A stretch of DNA of 64,000 nt, taken from Streptomyces sp. f51 (GTDB lineage: Bacteria > Actinomycetota > Actinomycetes > Streptomycetales > Streptomycetaceae). Shown one piece after another: positions 46,943-56,010 of this stretch. The stretch covers positions 186,001-250,000 of the forward strand of contig NZ_CP149798.1 in the NCBI RefSeq assembly GCF_037940415.1. The letters are read 5' to 3'. The notes beneath the pieces were generated by a model. The model saw nothing but the letters and a program-made list of their open reading frames with translations. It did not search any database and was not told the origin of the DNA. Position 1 is the first letter of the stretch. Each line of letters begins with the position of its first letter. The translations under genes were made by a program, and so were the position numbers.

Positions 46943-48277
46943 TCAGATTGTGTAACGCCTCAAGGCCGGTGTGACAAAAGCGAGCACAAGCACCGCCACG
47001 ATCACCAGCAGGCCTCCGCCGGCGACCGCGGCGGGTGCCCCGAAGGCCGAACCGGCCGTTCCGTGAAGGACGTCGGCGACCCGCGGACCGCCCACGACGA
47101 CGACCGTGAAGACGCCCTGGAGCCGTCCGCGCATCTCGTCGGTGGCGGCGGACAGCAGGATCGCGCCACGGAAGACCATGGAGACCATGTCGGCGATCCC
47201 GGCGACGGCGAGGAAGGCCACGGCGAGCCACAGGCTGCGGCTGAGCCCGAACCCGGCGATGGCCGCGCCCCAGGCCGCGACGGAGACGATGACCATGAGC
47301 CCGTGTCTGCGGGCGCGGGAGAAGGTGCCCGACATCAGTCCGCCCACGACCGCGCCGATGGGGATCGCCGCGAACAGCAGTCCCAGCGCGAGCCCTTCGC
47401 CGTACGGGGCGTACGTCTCGGCGGCGAGCTGCGGGAAGAGGGCGCGCGGCATGCCGAACACCATGGCGATGATGTCCGCGAGGAAGGACAGCAGCAGCAC
47501 CTTGTGCAGGGCGATGTAGCGGAAACCGGCCACGACTTCACGCAGGCCGGCGCGCTGGGAGGCGGCTTTGGTGAGGGGCGGCAGCGCGGGGAGCCGCAGG
47601 ACGGCCCAGAGCGTGACGCACAGGGCGAGGGCGTCGATCATGTAGAGCTCGGGCAGCCCGATGAGGGGGATGAGCGCGCCGGCGAGCATGGGTCCGGCCA
47701 CCGAGCCGGTCTGCATCACGGTCGCGCCGAGCGCGTTGGCGGCGGGCAGTTCGTCCGCGGGGACGAGCCGGGCGATGGACGCGCTGCGGGCCGGGGAGTT
47801 GAGGCCGAAGAACGCCTGCTGGAGGGCGAGCAGGACCATCAGGACGAGCACCGAGTCCAGTCCGGAGACGGCCTGGGCCCAGAAGAGCAGCGAGGTCACG
47901 GCTATGCCGGCGTTGGTGAGCAGGAGCAGCTTGCGGCGGTCCACGCTGTCGGCGATCGCGCCGCCCCACAGGGCGAAGACCACGAGCGGCAGCAGGCCGG
48001 CGAGGCTCGCGTAGCCGACCCAGGCCGACGAGCCGGTGATGTCGTAGATCTGCTTGGGCACGGCGACGGCGGTGAGCTGGCTGCCCACGGAGGTGACGGC
48101 GGTCGACGTCCACAGCCGGCGGTAGGCGGGGCGGCGCAGCGGCCGGGTGTCCATGGCCCAGCGGCGCCATCCGGAGCGGTCGGGCCGCTCGGCCGGCGCG
48201 CTCTCGTCGGGCGTCGCGGCGCCGCTGTCCGTACTGCTCTGGCTCGTGTCCACGCTCATCCTGGTTGCTCGATACAT
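46943..48277 (-). CDS. MFS transporter (EntS/DHA3-like exporter)
   Basis: A protein of about 440 aa with twelve hydrophobic helices. The loop after helix 2 reads GGAIADSVDRRKLLL, the MFS motif A variant typical of DHA3 exporters, and GLNSPARSASIARLVP is the conserved segment after helix 4. Such pumps export siderophores, macrolides or other drugs. ATG 48277 or ATG 48259 may be the start. Coupling with the methyltransferase suggests modification plus export of one compound. Confidence 0.87.
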   Translation of the reverse strand: MYRATRMSVDTSQSSTDSGAATPDESAPAERPDRSGWRRWAMDTRPLRRPAYRRLWTSTAVTSVGSQLTAVAVPKQIYDITGSSAWVGYASLAGLLPLVVFALWGGAIADSVDRRKLLLLTNAGIAVTSLLFWAQAVSGLDSVLVLMVLLALQQAFFGLNSPARSASIARLVPADELPAANALGATVMQTGSVAGPMLAGALIPLIGLPELYMIDALALCVTLWAVLRLPALPPLTKAASQRAGLREVVAGFRYIALHKVLLLSFLADIIAMVFGMPRALFPQLAAETYAPYGEGLALGLLFAAIPIGAVVGGLMSGTFSRARRHGLMVIVSVAAWGAAIAGFGLSRSLWLAVAFLAVAGIADMVSMVFRGAILLSAATDEMRGRLQGVFTVVVVGGPRVADVLHGTAGSAFGAPAAVAGGGLLVIVAVLVLAFVTPALRRYTI

Positions 48278-48405
48278 CTTTCGATCCGGGGATCACTATG
48301 ACCGAGCGTGGGCGGCTTGTGTCCCCCGGGGGACCGGATTGGTGCACGGGGCGGGCGGGGCGCGTACGGCCGGCCCGGCGGTGCCGCCCGGGCGGCGACG
48401 ACCGG

Positions 48406-48459
48406 GCGCCGGTGATCAGGCGCCGGTGATCAGGCGGCGATCAGGCGCCGGTGATCAGG
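48406..48459. repeat. 14-bp direct repeats
   Basis: GCGCCGGTGATCAG occurs at 48406-48419 and 48420-48433, with a third copy starting near 48444; related shortened copies continue into the end of the LysE gene. It is a small slippage repeat in the gap between two minus-strand genes. Confidence 0.6.
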
Positions 48460-48481
48460 CGGGGCCGCCGGGTGTCGGCGA

Positions 48482-49093
48482 TCAGACGCCGGCGATCAGG
48501 GTGGCGCCCATCGCGATCATCGTCGTGGCGACCAGGCCGTCCAGCACCCGCCAGGCCGCGGGACGGGCCAGCAGGCGGCCGAGCAGCCGTGCGCCGAACC
48601 CGAGGGCCGCGAACCAGCACAGGCTGGCGAGCGCCGCGCCCAGTCCGAACGTCCAGCGCAGGGATCCGCGGTCGGCGGCCAGCGAGCCGAGCAGGAACAC
48701 GGTGTCGAGGTAGACGTGCGGGTTGAGCCATGTCAGGGCCAGGCAGGTGAGGACGGCCCGGCGCCAGGAACCCGGTGCCCCGGTCGCCGCCCGCAGGGCC
48801 GAGGGCCTCAGCACCCGCCGGGCGGCGAGGACCCCGTACACGATGAGGAAGCCGCCGCCGACCAGCGCGACCGCGGTGAGCGCGGCGGGCCAGGCCACCA
48901 CCACCGCACCGACCCCGCCGACCCCGAGCGCGATCAGCAGCGCGTCGGACAGGGCACAGATGCCCACCACGGCGAGAACCGCGTCCCGGCGCGCTCCCTG
49001 GCGCAGGACGAAGGCGTTCTGCGCTCCGATGGCGACGATGAGGGAGAGACCGGCGCCGAATCCGGCGACCGCCGCGGTGAGTGCTGCTGTCAT
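48482..49093 (-). CDS. LysE/ArgO family amino acid exporter
   Basis: A 203-aa membrane protein with about six helices. LSLIVAIGAQNAFVLRQG near the N-terminus and LTWLNPHVYLDTVFLLG in the middle are family signatures. It exports basic amino acids (lysine, arginine) or analogues. It is divergent from a LysG/ArgP regulator, the classic arrangement, with an inverted repeat between them. Confidence 0.93.
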   Translation of the reverse strand: MTAALTAAVAGFGAGLSLIVAIGAQNAFVLRQGARRDAVLAVVGICALSDALLIALGVGGVGAVVVAWPAALTAVALVGGGFLIVYGVLAARRVLRPSALRAATGAPGSWRRAVLTCLALTWLNPHVYLDTVFLLGSLAADRGSLRWTFGLGAALASLCWFAALGFGARLLGRLLARPAAWRVLDGLVATTMIAMGATLIAGV

Positions 49094-49129
49094 GCCGTCG
49101 ACGCTAGAAAGCCGAGCGCCGGAAGTACA

Positions 49130-49155
49130 GCTAAAGATCCTTACGTATCATTAGC
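49130..49155. promoter_or_regulatory. Imperfect inverted repeat, probable LysG/ArgP operator
   Basis: GCTAAAGAT (49130-49138), an 8-base spacer, ATCATTAGC (49147-49155): 8 of 9 positions are symmetric. It lies in the 69-bp gap between the divergent exporter and regulator genes, just before the regulator start, in an AT-rich patch as expected of a LysR-type site. Confidence 0.7.
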
Positions 49156-49162
49156 ACTCGTG

Positions 49163-50080
49163 ATGGCGGAACTGCCCCTCGACCAGGTGCGCACCCTGCT
49201 CGCGGTGGTCGACGAGGGCACCTTCGACGCGGCGGCCACGGCCCTGCACGTGACGCCCGCGGCGGTGAGCCAGCGGGTCAAGGCACTCGAGCAGCGCACC
49301 GGCAGGGTCCTGCTGACGCGGACGAAACCGGTGCGCCCGACCGAGTCCGGCGAGATCGTGGTGCGTTTCGCGCGCCGCCTCGCCCGCCTGGAGCGCGACG
49401 CGCACGCCGAGCTCGGCATGTCCGGGACCGGCGAGCCCACCCGGCTGCCGATCGCGGTGAACGCCGACTCGCTGGCGACGTGGTTCCTGCCCGCGCTGGC
49501 CCGGGTGCCCGGCGGACTCCGGCTGTGCTTCGAACTGCGCCGCGGGGACGAGGACCACACCGCCGCCCTGCTGCGCGAGGGCTCGGTCATGGCGGCGGTC
49601 ACCTCCTCGCCCGACCCGGTGGCCGGCTGCTCGGTGCGGGCCCTCGGGCGGATGCGCTATCTGCCCGTCGCGAGCCCCGGCTGCGCCGAGGCGTGGCTCG
49701 GCACCGCCACCGGCACGCCCCTGCGCGAGCTGATCGGCTCCGCCCCCGTGGTGGCCTTCGACCGCGACGACGACATCCAGGACGACTTCGTCCGCTCGCT
49801 CGCGGGCGGTCCCGGGGCGAGCGCGCTGCGCCATTTCGTCCCCACGTCGGAGGGGTTCGTCGACGCCGTCGTGGCCGGAATGGGCTGGGGCATGGTGCCC
49901 GAGGTCCAGGCGGAACCGCTGCTGCGCGCCGGACGGCTGGTCCGTCTCTCCCCGGAACCCGGTGTCGACGTCCCACTGTTCTGGCAGCAGTGGAAACTCG
50001 ATTTCCCGGCCCTGGCCGCGGTGGCCGAGGCGGTGGCGGCCGTCGCCGCCGAACGGCTGCGGCCCGCTCAAGCCGCCTGA
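49163..50080 (+). CDS. LysR-type regulator, LysG/ArgP class
   Basis: A 305-aa regulator. The N-terminal helix-turn-helix reads FDAAATALHVTPAAVSQRVK with the recognition helix AVSQRVKALEQRTG; the effector domain includes VNADSLATWFLPAL, a LysG/ArgP hallmark. It would activate the divergent LysE-type exporter when basic amino acids accumulate. ATG 49163 (or the preceding GTG) has almost no leader, suggesting a leaderless transcript. Confidence 0.92.
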   Translation: MAELPLDQVRTLLAVVDEGTFDAAATALHVTPAAVSQRVKALEQRTGRVLLTRTKPVRPTESGEIVVRFARRLARLERDAHAELGMSGTGEPTRLPIAVNADSLATWFLPALARVPGGLRLCFELRRGDEDHTAALLREGSVMAAVTSSPDPVAGCSVRALGRMRYLPVASPGCAEAWLGTATGTPLRELIGSAPVVAFDRDDDIQDDFVRSLAGGPGASALRHFVPTSEGFVDAVVAGMGWGMVPEVQAEPLLRAGRLVRLSPEPGVDVPLFWQQWKLDFPALAAVAEAVAAVAAERLRPAQAA

Positions 50081-50271
50081 ATCAACGGCTTCCGGACGGC
50101 TCCCGAATCCGGTCCGAGCCGGTATGGTCACGCTCGGCGGATCCGGGCGCGGCCGGGAGGAACGGCCTCACCTGCCGGTGCCGTGGCGGACGCCGAGGTG
50201 CGGTGTGCGACCCCGGAGGCGCATTCTTGCTGTGTTGACCCCCCTGGCGGCGGGCGGACGAGGGCAGATCG

Positions 50272-52812
50272 ATGACAGGGAGCGCCGAGCGTGAGGGCCA
50301 GGCGCTGGACAGCCTGACCTCCCTGCTCAGTGACGCGGTGACGGACGCGATCCGGGCCGCCCGCGGCTTCGCGGGGGGCGTGTATCTGCGCTCCGGCACG
50401 CCCGGCCTGCTGCGCCTGGCCGTCCTCGCGGGGCTGCCCGGCCCCCTGTTCCGGCCCTGGTCACGCATGCACGTGGACCGGCCCTTCCCGGTCGCGGACG
50501 CCCACCGGCTCGGCGTGGAGGTGCTGCTCGCCGATCCGAACGAGACGATGCGCCGCTATCCGCAGCTCGCGGCCGGGCTGCCGTTCCAGTTCGGATCCCT
50601 CTACGTTCCGGTCGTGGGCGACTCCACCGCGTACGGCGTCCTGACCGTGCTGCGCCCGCCCGCCTCGGACGCCACCGAGGTCCTGCCGGACCGCGACCGG
50701 ATGACCGCGGTCGCCGCGGAGCTCGGAGCCGCCCTGGCCCGGCTCGACAAGGACGGGCTCCCGGTCCTGTGGGACGCCGACCCGCTCGGGACCCGGCCCC
50801 CGGTCGACGGCCGCTCCAGCCGGTCCGTCGGGGGCTTCACCTGGGATCCCGGCGACGGCGCGCTCGTCGCGGACGACACCCTGTGGGCGCTGCTCGGGAT
50901 CCCCCAGGAGGATTTCGCCGGGACACCCGAGGCCTTCGCGGACGCACTGGCCCACGACGAACCCCGGCTGCTGCTGGCGGCCCTGCGCGAGACCGCCGCC
51001 GGCCGGCCCCCGCCCCACCCCCTGCCCGTACGGACCGGGAGCGGTGGGCTGCGGCTGCTCGAACTGTGGACCGCGGGAGAGACGGACGTGCCGCCGTTCC
51101 GCGTCAGCGGCGCCCTCGTCGACCCCGGACCGGGGCCGGCGGCGGACGGGGCGGCCGACCAGCTCCCGGAGGGCGTCTTCGCGATCGACCGGATCGGGCT
51201 GATCACCTACGCGAATCCGCGGGCCGCCGACCTGCTCGGCCGCCCGCGCGCCGACCTGCTGGGCCGGCTGCTGTGGGACGTGGCGCCCTGGATGGACCAC
51301 CCCGCCTACGAGGACCATCTGCGCAGCGCCCTGCTCTCGACGGACCCGGTGCACTTCCGGGCCCACAGCCCGCTGGGCAACAACGCCGCGACGACTCCGG
51401 GACAGGTGACGGGCACCTGGCTGAGCTTCTCCGTCTATCCCGGGCCCCGCGGTGTGACCTGCAAGATCACTCCCCTGGGGCGGGCCTCGGACGCCACCGG
51501 GAACGCACCGTTCGACATGGAGGCGGCGCGGGCCCTACGGGCCGAGGCGGACGAGCCCGAGACGGCGGTCTCGGGCACGGCACCGCAGTACCGGCCCATC
51601 GTCCTCGCCATCGCGCTGACCGAGGCGGTGACCGCTCGGCAGGTGTCCGAGGTGGTGATGCGCGAACTGCTGCCCGCCTTCGGCAGCCGCCGCCTGGCCA
51701 TCTATCTCCTCCAGGACCGCCGGCTCTATCTGGCCTGGGAGACCGGCTTCCCGCAGGGATTCCTGGCACCCTTCGACGGAGTCGGCCTGGACGCCAAGCT
51801 GCCCGGGGTCGAGACCCTCACCAGCGGACGGGCCCTGTTCTTCGAATCGATGGAGCAACTGGCCGCCGCCTATCCCGGCGTCGCCCTCGACGCCACCGTG
51901 GGGGCCCGCGCCTTCCTTCCGCTGATCGCCTCCGGGCGCCCGGTCGGCTCGTGCATCCTCGGGTTCGACCGGCCGCGGACCTTCACCACCGAGGAACGTA
52001 CGGTCCTCACCGCGCTCGCCGGACTCATCGCGCAGTCCCTGGAGCGGGCGCGGCGCTACGACAACGAGGCGGCACTCGCCCGCGGGCTCCAGGAGGCGCT
52101 GCTGCCGCACCGGCTGTCGGCGCACCCCCTCGTCGAGACGGCGGGCCGCTATCTCCCGGGCACCGTCGGCATGGACGTGGGCGGCGACTGGTACGACGTC
52201 GTCGAGGCCGGCGACGGACTCGCGCTCGTCATCGGGGACGTACAGGGCCACGGCGTCCAGGCCGCCGCCACCATGGGTCAACTCCGGAGCGCCGTAAGGG
52301 CGTTCGCCCTCGGGGACCATTCACCGGACGAGGTGATGAGCGGCACCAACCGGCTCCTGATCGACCTCGACCCGGGCCAGTTCGCGAGCTGCTGCTACGT
52401 CCGGGTCGATCCGCTGACCGGGGTCGCGCAGGCCGCGCGGGCCGGCCATCCGCAGCCGCTGCTGCGGCATCCCGACGGCCGCACCGAGGTTCTCGACCTG
52501 CCCGGCGGTGTGGTGCTCGGCGTGGACCCGCACGCCGACTACCCCGTCACCGACCTGGTGCTGGAGCCCGGCGCGGTCCTGGCCCTCTACACGGACGGGC
52601 TGGTCGAGCGGCCGGGAACGGACATCGACGAGGGGGTCGAGACCCTTCGCTCGACCCTGGCCGAGGCGGGCCCCCCGCAGCATCTCACCGCGGGCGGTCC
52701 TTCCCTGTCCCGCGCCGCCGACCTGCTCACCGCCGAGGCCCGGAAGGCCAACGAGCGCCCCGACGACATCGCGCTGCTGCTCACCACCCGCAGGCCGCCG
52801 CGCGGGGGGTGA
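50272..52812 (+). CDS. GAF/PAS/GAF-SpoIIE family PP2C phosphatase
   Basis: An 846-aa multi-sensor phosphatase: a GAF-like domain (about 15-160), a PAS pair (about 185-400, the second with FAIDRIGLITYANPRAADLLG), a second GAF (about 440-600) and a SpoIIE domain (about 620-840) with GGDWYD, IGDVQGHG, LYTDG and DDIALLL all intact. It should dephosphorylate an RsbV-like antagonist in response to signals sensed by its PAS/GAF modules. No membrane segments. The start ATG 50272 has GAGGG upstream. Confidence 0.9.
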   Translation: MTGSAEREGQALDSLTSLLSDAVTDAIRAARGFAGGVYLRSGTPGLLRLAVLAGLPGPLFRPWSRMHVDRPFPVADAHRLGVEVLLADPNETMRRYPQLAAGLPFQFGSLYVPVVGDSTAYGVLTVLRPPASDATEVLPDRDRMTAVAAELGAALARLDKDGLPVLWDADPLGTRPPVDGRSSRSVGGFTWDPGDGALVADDTLWALLGIPQEDFAGTPEAFADALAHDEPRLLLAALRETAAGRPPPHPLPVRTGSGGLRLLELWTAGETDVPPFRVSGALVDPGPGPAADGAADQLPEGVFAIDRIGLITYANPRAADLLGRPRADLLGRLLWDVAPWMDHPAYEDHLRSALLSTDPVHFRAHSPLGNNAATTPGQVTGTWLSFSVYPGPRGVTCKITPLGRASDATGNAPFDMEAARALRAEADEPETAVSGTAPQYRPIVLAIALTEAVTARQVSEVVMRELLPAFGSRRLAIYLLQDRRLYLAWETGFPQGFLAPFDGVGLDAKLPGVETLTSGRALFFESMEQLAAAYPGVALDATVGARAFLPLIASGRPVGSCILGFDRPRTFTTEERTVLTALAGLIAQSLERARRYDNEAALARGLQEALLPHRLSAHPLVETAGRYLPGTVGMDVGGDWYDVVEAGDGLALVIGDVQGHGVQAAATMGQLRSAVRAFALGDHSPDEVMSGTNRLLIDLDPGQFASCCYVRVDPLTGVAQAARAGHPQPLLRHPDGRTEVLDLPGGVVLGVDPHADYPVTDLVLEPGAVLALYTDGLVERPGTDIDEGVETLRSTLAEAGPPQHLTAGGPSLSRAADLLTAEARKANERPDDIALLLTTRRPPRGG

Positions 52813-52859
52813 ACTCCCCGGGCCCGGACGGGAGTCCGGCCTTCGCAGTGCCTTTGAGG

Positions 52860-53525
52860 TCACGCCTTGGCGAACGGCCCCTCCAGCGCGGCCCACTGCA
52901 ACAGCATGATGGTCTTGGCGTCGGCGATCTCCCCCGTGCGGATCATCGACAGGGCTTCGCGGAAAGGCAGTTCGAACGTCTCGATGTCCTCGCCCTCCTC
53001 GTCGAGTCCGCCGCCCTCGTGGGTACGGGTGGACGGACCGTAGGAGGCCGCGTAGAAGCTCACCCGTTCGGTGACCGAACCCGGGCTCATGTAGACGTCG
53101 AAGACGTGCTCGACGTCCCCGACGGTGTGCCCGGTCTCCTCGATGACCTCGCGCCGTACGGCGTCCTCGGGGTGTTCGTCGTCCTCGTCGAGGAGGCCGC
53201 CCGGAGTCTCGACCAGCATCCCGTCCGGGTGGCCGTTGACATACACCGGATACCGGAACTGCCTGGTCAGCAGCACGGTTTCACGATCGGCGTCGTACAG
53301 CAGGAGGGTGGCTCCGTTGCCGCGGTCGTGGGTCTCGCGCTCCTGCGTGCTCCACGTTCCGTCGGCGAGCAGGAGGTCGAACGTGGTGCTCCGCTCCACG
53401 TACCAGTGACAGGACAGGAGCCTGACGTCGCGGATCCTGACCCGGGGGTTGCCGCTCAGATCGAGACCCGTCCGGTCGAGCCCGGTGCGGCCCCGGCGGT
53501 CGGGGGTGTCGATGCCCGCGGTCAT
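52860..53525 (-). CDS. nudK: NUDIX hydrolase, NudK-like
   Basis: About 221 aa. Strong likeness to E. coli NudK (GDP-mannose pyrophosphatase): DRGNGATLLLY, LTRQFRYPVYVNG, the Nudix box around AVRREVIEETGH, YMSPGSVTERV, GGGLDEEGEDIETFELPF and TGEIADAKT. It hydrolyses a nucleotide sugar to nucleoside monophosphate plus sugar phosphate; in actinobacteria the substrate may instead be ADP-ribose. ATG 53525 is preferred over 53579. Convergent with the SpoIIE gene. Confidence 0.85.
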   Translation of the reverse strand: MTAGIDTPDRRGRTGLDRTGLDLSGNPRVRIRDVRLLSCHWYVERSTTFDLLLADGTWSTQERETHDRGNGATLLLYDADRETVLLTRQFRYPVYVNGHPDGMLVETPGGLLDEDDEHPEDAVRREVIEETGHTVGDVEHVFDVYMSPGSVTERVSFYAASYGPSTRTHEGGGLDEEGEDIETFELPFREALSMIRTGEIADAKTIMLLQWAALEGPFAKA

Positions 53526-53632
53526 CGCGCGCCGGCCTGACGGGAGCGGGAGTTGTCGTTCATGGGCCCTGTCTACCATCTCGACACCAAGATCCTGGTC
53601 ACAGCGGGGCTTCGCCCGTTTAGGCTCACGGC

Positions 53633-53986
53633 ATGGAACAGACGGAGATCATCCTGCGCGCCATCGGCGTGCTCACCGAGACCAACGCCATGGTGCGCAG
53701 GATCGCCCAGGACGAGGAGGCCGGGGTCGAGTCGGCCGAGAACAACCTGGGCGCGCTCGTCACCGAGGTGTTCCCGCGCGTCGAGGTGCCCGGGGACGCC
53801 GGTCCCGCGGAGGCGGGGCAGGCGGTCGCGGACGCCTATCTGCCCGCCGCCATCTCGCTGGTGGGCGCCTTCGCCTTCCTCTTCTCCGAACTCGCCGATC
53901 TGCACGACTCCGGGCGCACCGACGTCTCGACGGCGGATCTCCTCCAGGATCTCGCCCTGCGGATGTCGCGGGCCGACAACACCTAG
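53633..53986 (+). CDS. Hypothetical protein, 117 aa
   Basis: A small acidic, mostly helical protein without membrane segments (IILRAIGVLTETNAMVRRIA, then EAGVESAENNLG). It is divergent from the NUDIX gene. ATG 53633 has no strong ribosome binding site. I do not recognise a family. Confidence 0.6.
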   Translation: MEQTEIILRAIGVLTETNAMVRRIAQDEEAGVESAENNLGALVTEVFPRVEVPGDAGPAEAGQAVADAYLPAAISLVGAFAFLFSELADLHDSGRTDVSTADLLQDLALRMSRADNT

Positions 53987-54009
53987 CCACCGCGCCCGGC
54001 TTGGGCGCA

Positions 54010-54096
54010 TCGCGGCGTACGACCCTGTACCCGGGCGGATCGCGGCGTACGACCCCTGGCCCGGGCGGATCGCGGCGTACGACCCCTGGCCCGGGG
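54010..54096. repeat. 30-bp tandem repeat, three copies
   Basis: Copies at 54010-54039, 54040-54069 and 54070-54096 begin ATCGCGGCGTACGACCC; the second and third are identical over their shared length. They lie between a hypothetical gene and the convergent universal stress protein gene. Confidence 0.9.
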
Positions 54097-54117
54097 CGAG
54101 CGACGGCCCGGCCCGAG

Positions 54118-54999
54118 TCAGTCGTGCGGGACGACCGCCACCGGGCAGGGCGCGTGATGGATCACCGCGTGGGCCACCGAACCGATCCGCGCGCCCACGG
54201 CGGACCGGTCGGCCCTGCGGCCCACGACCATCAACTGCGCCCGGCCGGAGAGGGAGAGCAGTACCTGGCCCGCGCTGCCCATCTCGATGTGCTGGGTGAC
54301 GGGGACCTCGGGAAAACGCTCGCGCCACGGCTGGAGCGCCTCCACGAGCGCCTTCCGCTCGTACGGCTCCAAGCCGCCGGCCTCGTCCAGCATCTTGAGC
54401 GAACCGGGGCTGTAGGCGAACACCGGCGGCAGACTCCACGCCCGTACGGCCCGGACGGCCGCACCTCGGGCCGCCGCCGTCTCGAACGCGAAGCGCAGAC
54501 CTGCCGTGCCGTCCTCGGGCCCGCCCTGATGGCCCACGACGATCTCCCGGCCGCCCGCCTCGTCCCCGGGCCGGTCCTCCGACCGCACCAGCACGACCGG
54601 GCAGGGCGCCTCGGCGATCACCCGTTGCCCCACGGAACCGAGCAGGAAGCCGACGAACGCGCCGTATCCGCTCGACCCGAGGACCAGGGTCCCCGTGTCG
54701 GCCGCCACGTCCAGCAGGGCGCGCACCACGTCGCCGCCGTCGGAGTCGATCACGTCGACCGTCACCGGCAGGCCGGCGTGCCGCTCGGTGACCGTGCGCG
54801 TCGCGTCCTCGATCATGCCGTGGACCCAGCGCGCCTGGTCCTCCCGGTCGCCACCGCCGACCATGTCGTGCGGCGGCCAGTGCCAGGCGTACACCACCCG
54901 CAGGGACACATCCCGGCGGACGGCCTCCCGGCCCGCCCAGGCCAGCGCCGCCCTGCTCTCGGGTGATCCGTCCACGCCCACGGTGATCGGGTGGGTCAT
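54118..54999 (-). CDS. Tandem universal stress protein
   Basis: A 293-aa protein with two USP domains (about 1-142 and 150-293). The first begins ITVGVDGSPESRAAL and has the ATP-binding loop GSSGYGAFVGFLLGSVG; the second ends with VVGRRADRSAVGARIGSVA, a modified loop. Double-domain USPs are common in actinobacteria and linked to hypoxia and stress survival. ATG 54999 follows GGAAGGC. Confidence 0.92.
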   Translation of the reverse strand: MTHPITVGVDGSPESRAALAWAGREAVRRDVSLRVVYAWHWPPHDMVGGGDREDQARWVHGMIEDATRTVTERHAGLPVTVDVIDSDGGDVVRALLDVAADTGTLVLGSSGYGAFVGFLLGSVGQRVIAEAPCPVVLVRSEDRPGDEAGGREIVVGHQGGPEDGTAGLRFAFETAAARGAAVRAVRAWSLPPVFAYSPGSLKMLDEAGGLEPYERKALVEALQPWRERFPEVPVTQHIEMGSAGQVLLSLSGRAQLMVVGRRADRSAVGARIGSVAHAVIHHAPCPVAVVPHD

Positions 55000-55187
55000 C
55001 CGCCTGCCTTCCGCCGCCGGCCCGCCTGACCGGCCGGGCTCGTCCATCCTGACCCGTCCAGTGTCCGCCACCGGCGGCTCCGGCGATCTCCGGGCAGGGC
55101 GCCGCGCCCGACCGGCTCGGGTCCACGTCGGTGCGGTCGGACCGGGCCACGAGGCCGTACCGCCCGCCCGGCGGCGGTGTCGACCGG

Positions 55188-55949
55188 CTACTCCTCGGGC
55201 TCCCAGGCGATCAGCCGCTCGAACACCCGCTGGTCGCCCTCGGTCTTCAGGTCGCTCAGCGTGAGACGGCCCCAGACGAAGAGGAGCAGCTGCTCGGCCG
55301 TGCCCGTGGCCGAAACGGAGGCGGGCGCGGCGTCGTCCGTGAGGGGTGCGGGCCAGGCGCCGGTGCCGTCCAGGGTGAGGAGCCAGGAGCGGCCCTCGGT
55401 GGCGTGGTAGTGGACGGTGGCGGCCTCGTGCGGCCAGGCCGCCGGGGTGGAGTTGCAGGTGTCGAGGAACTCGGCCACGCCGTCGATCGCGACGTCCGCC
55501 GGCATCGGCTGCACCGCGCCGGCGGCGAGCTGGGCGTCGTAGGTGTGCACCAGCACCTCGTGCACCCGGCGCCGGGCGACGCCCCGGGCGTTCGCCGGTG
55601 ACACGCCCGCGGCCCACCACGTCCAGCACGCGCGGTCCGGGCCGGCCTCGCGGAGCGCGCTCAGCAGCAGCTCGTTCGACTCGGTGTACCAGGCCAGCAG
55701 CGCGTCGAGCTCGCGCGGCACCTCCGCGGTGTCCTTGGCGGGCGGAGCCTCTGCGGGGCCCGCGGCGACGATCGCGGCCCACCAGCGCTGGCCCGTACCC
55801 AGGTGCCGCACCAGATCGAACAACGTCCACTCGGGGCAGGACGGCACCGGCACGTCGACGCCGGGCGCGGCGGCGACCGCACTCCGGAACGCGGCCGACC
55901 GCTCGTCGATCAGACGCAGCAGGGCGGAAAACTCAAGACTGTCTGTCAC
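55188..55949 (-). CDS. Maleylpyruvate isomerase family mycothiol-dependent enzyme
   Basis: A 253-aa member of the DinB-like MDMPI family. CPEWTLFDLVRHLGTGQRWW near the N-terminus contains the metal-binding His and the family motif; RRVHEVLVHTYDAQLA in the middle supplies the second His. Such proteins use mycothiol for isomerisation or detoxification, but most paralogues have unknown substrates. Start GTG 55949. Confidence 0.85.
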   Translation of the reverse strand: MTDSLEFSALLRLIDERSAAFRSAVAAAPGVDVPVPSCPEWTLFDLVRHLGTGQRWWAAIVAAGPAEAPPAKDTAEVPRELDALLAWYTESNELLLSALREAGPDRACWTWWAAGVSPANARGVARRRVHEVLVHTYDAQLAAGAVQPMPADVAIDGVAEFLDTCNSTPAAWPHEAATVHYHATEGRSWLLTLDGTGAWPAPLTDDAAPASVSATGTAEQLLLFVWGRLTLSDLKTEGDQRVFERLIAWEPEE

Positions 55950-56010
55950 CTCGCCTGCCTATCACTCCAGTTCAGCCGACCGCACCCCTTTTTCCAGGCC
56001 GTCGGCTCCG

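Noticed and set aside
52813..52835. ACTCCC-N11-GGGAGT as a terminator after the SpoIIE gene
   Set aside because: Only six base pairs with a long loop; too weak to call in this GC-rich background.
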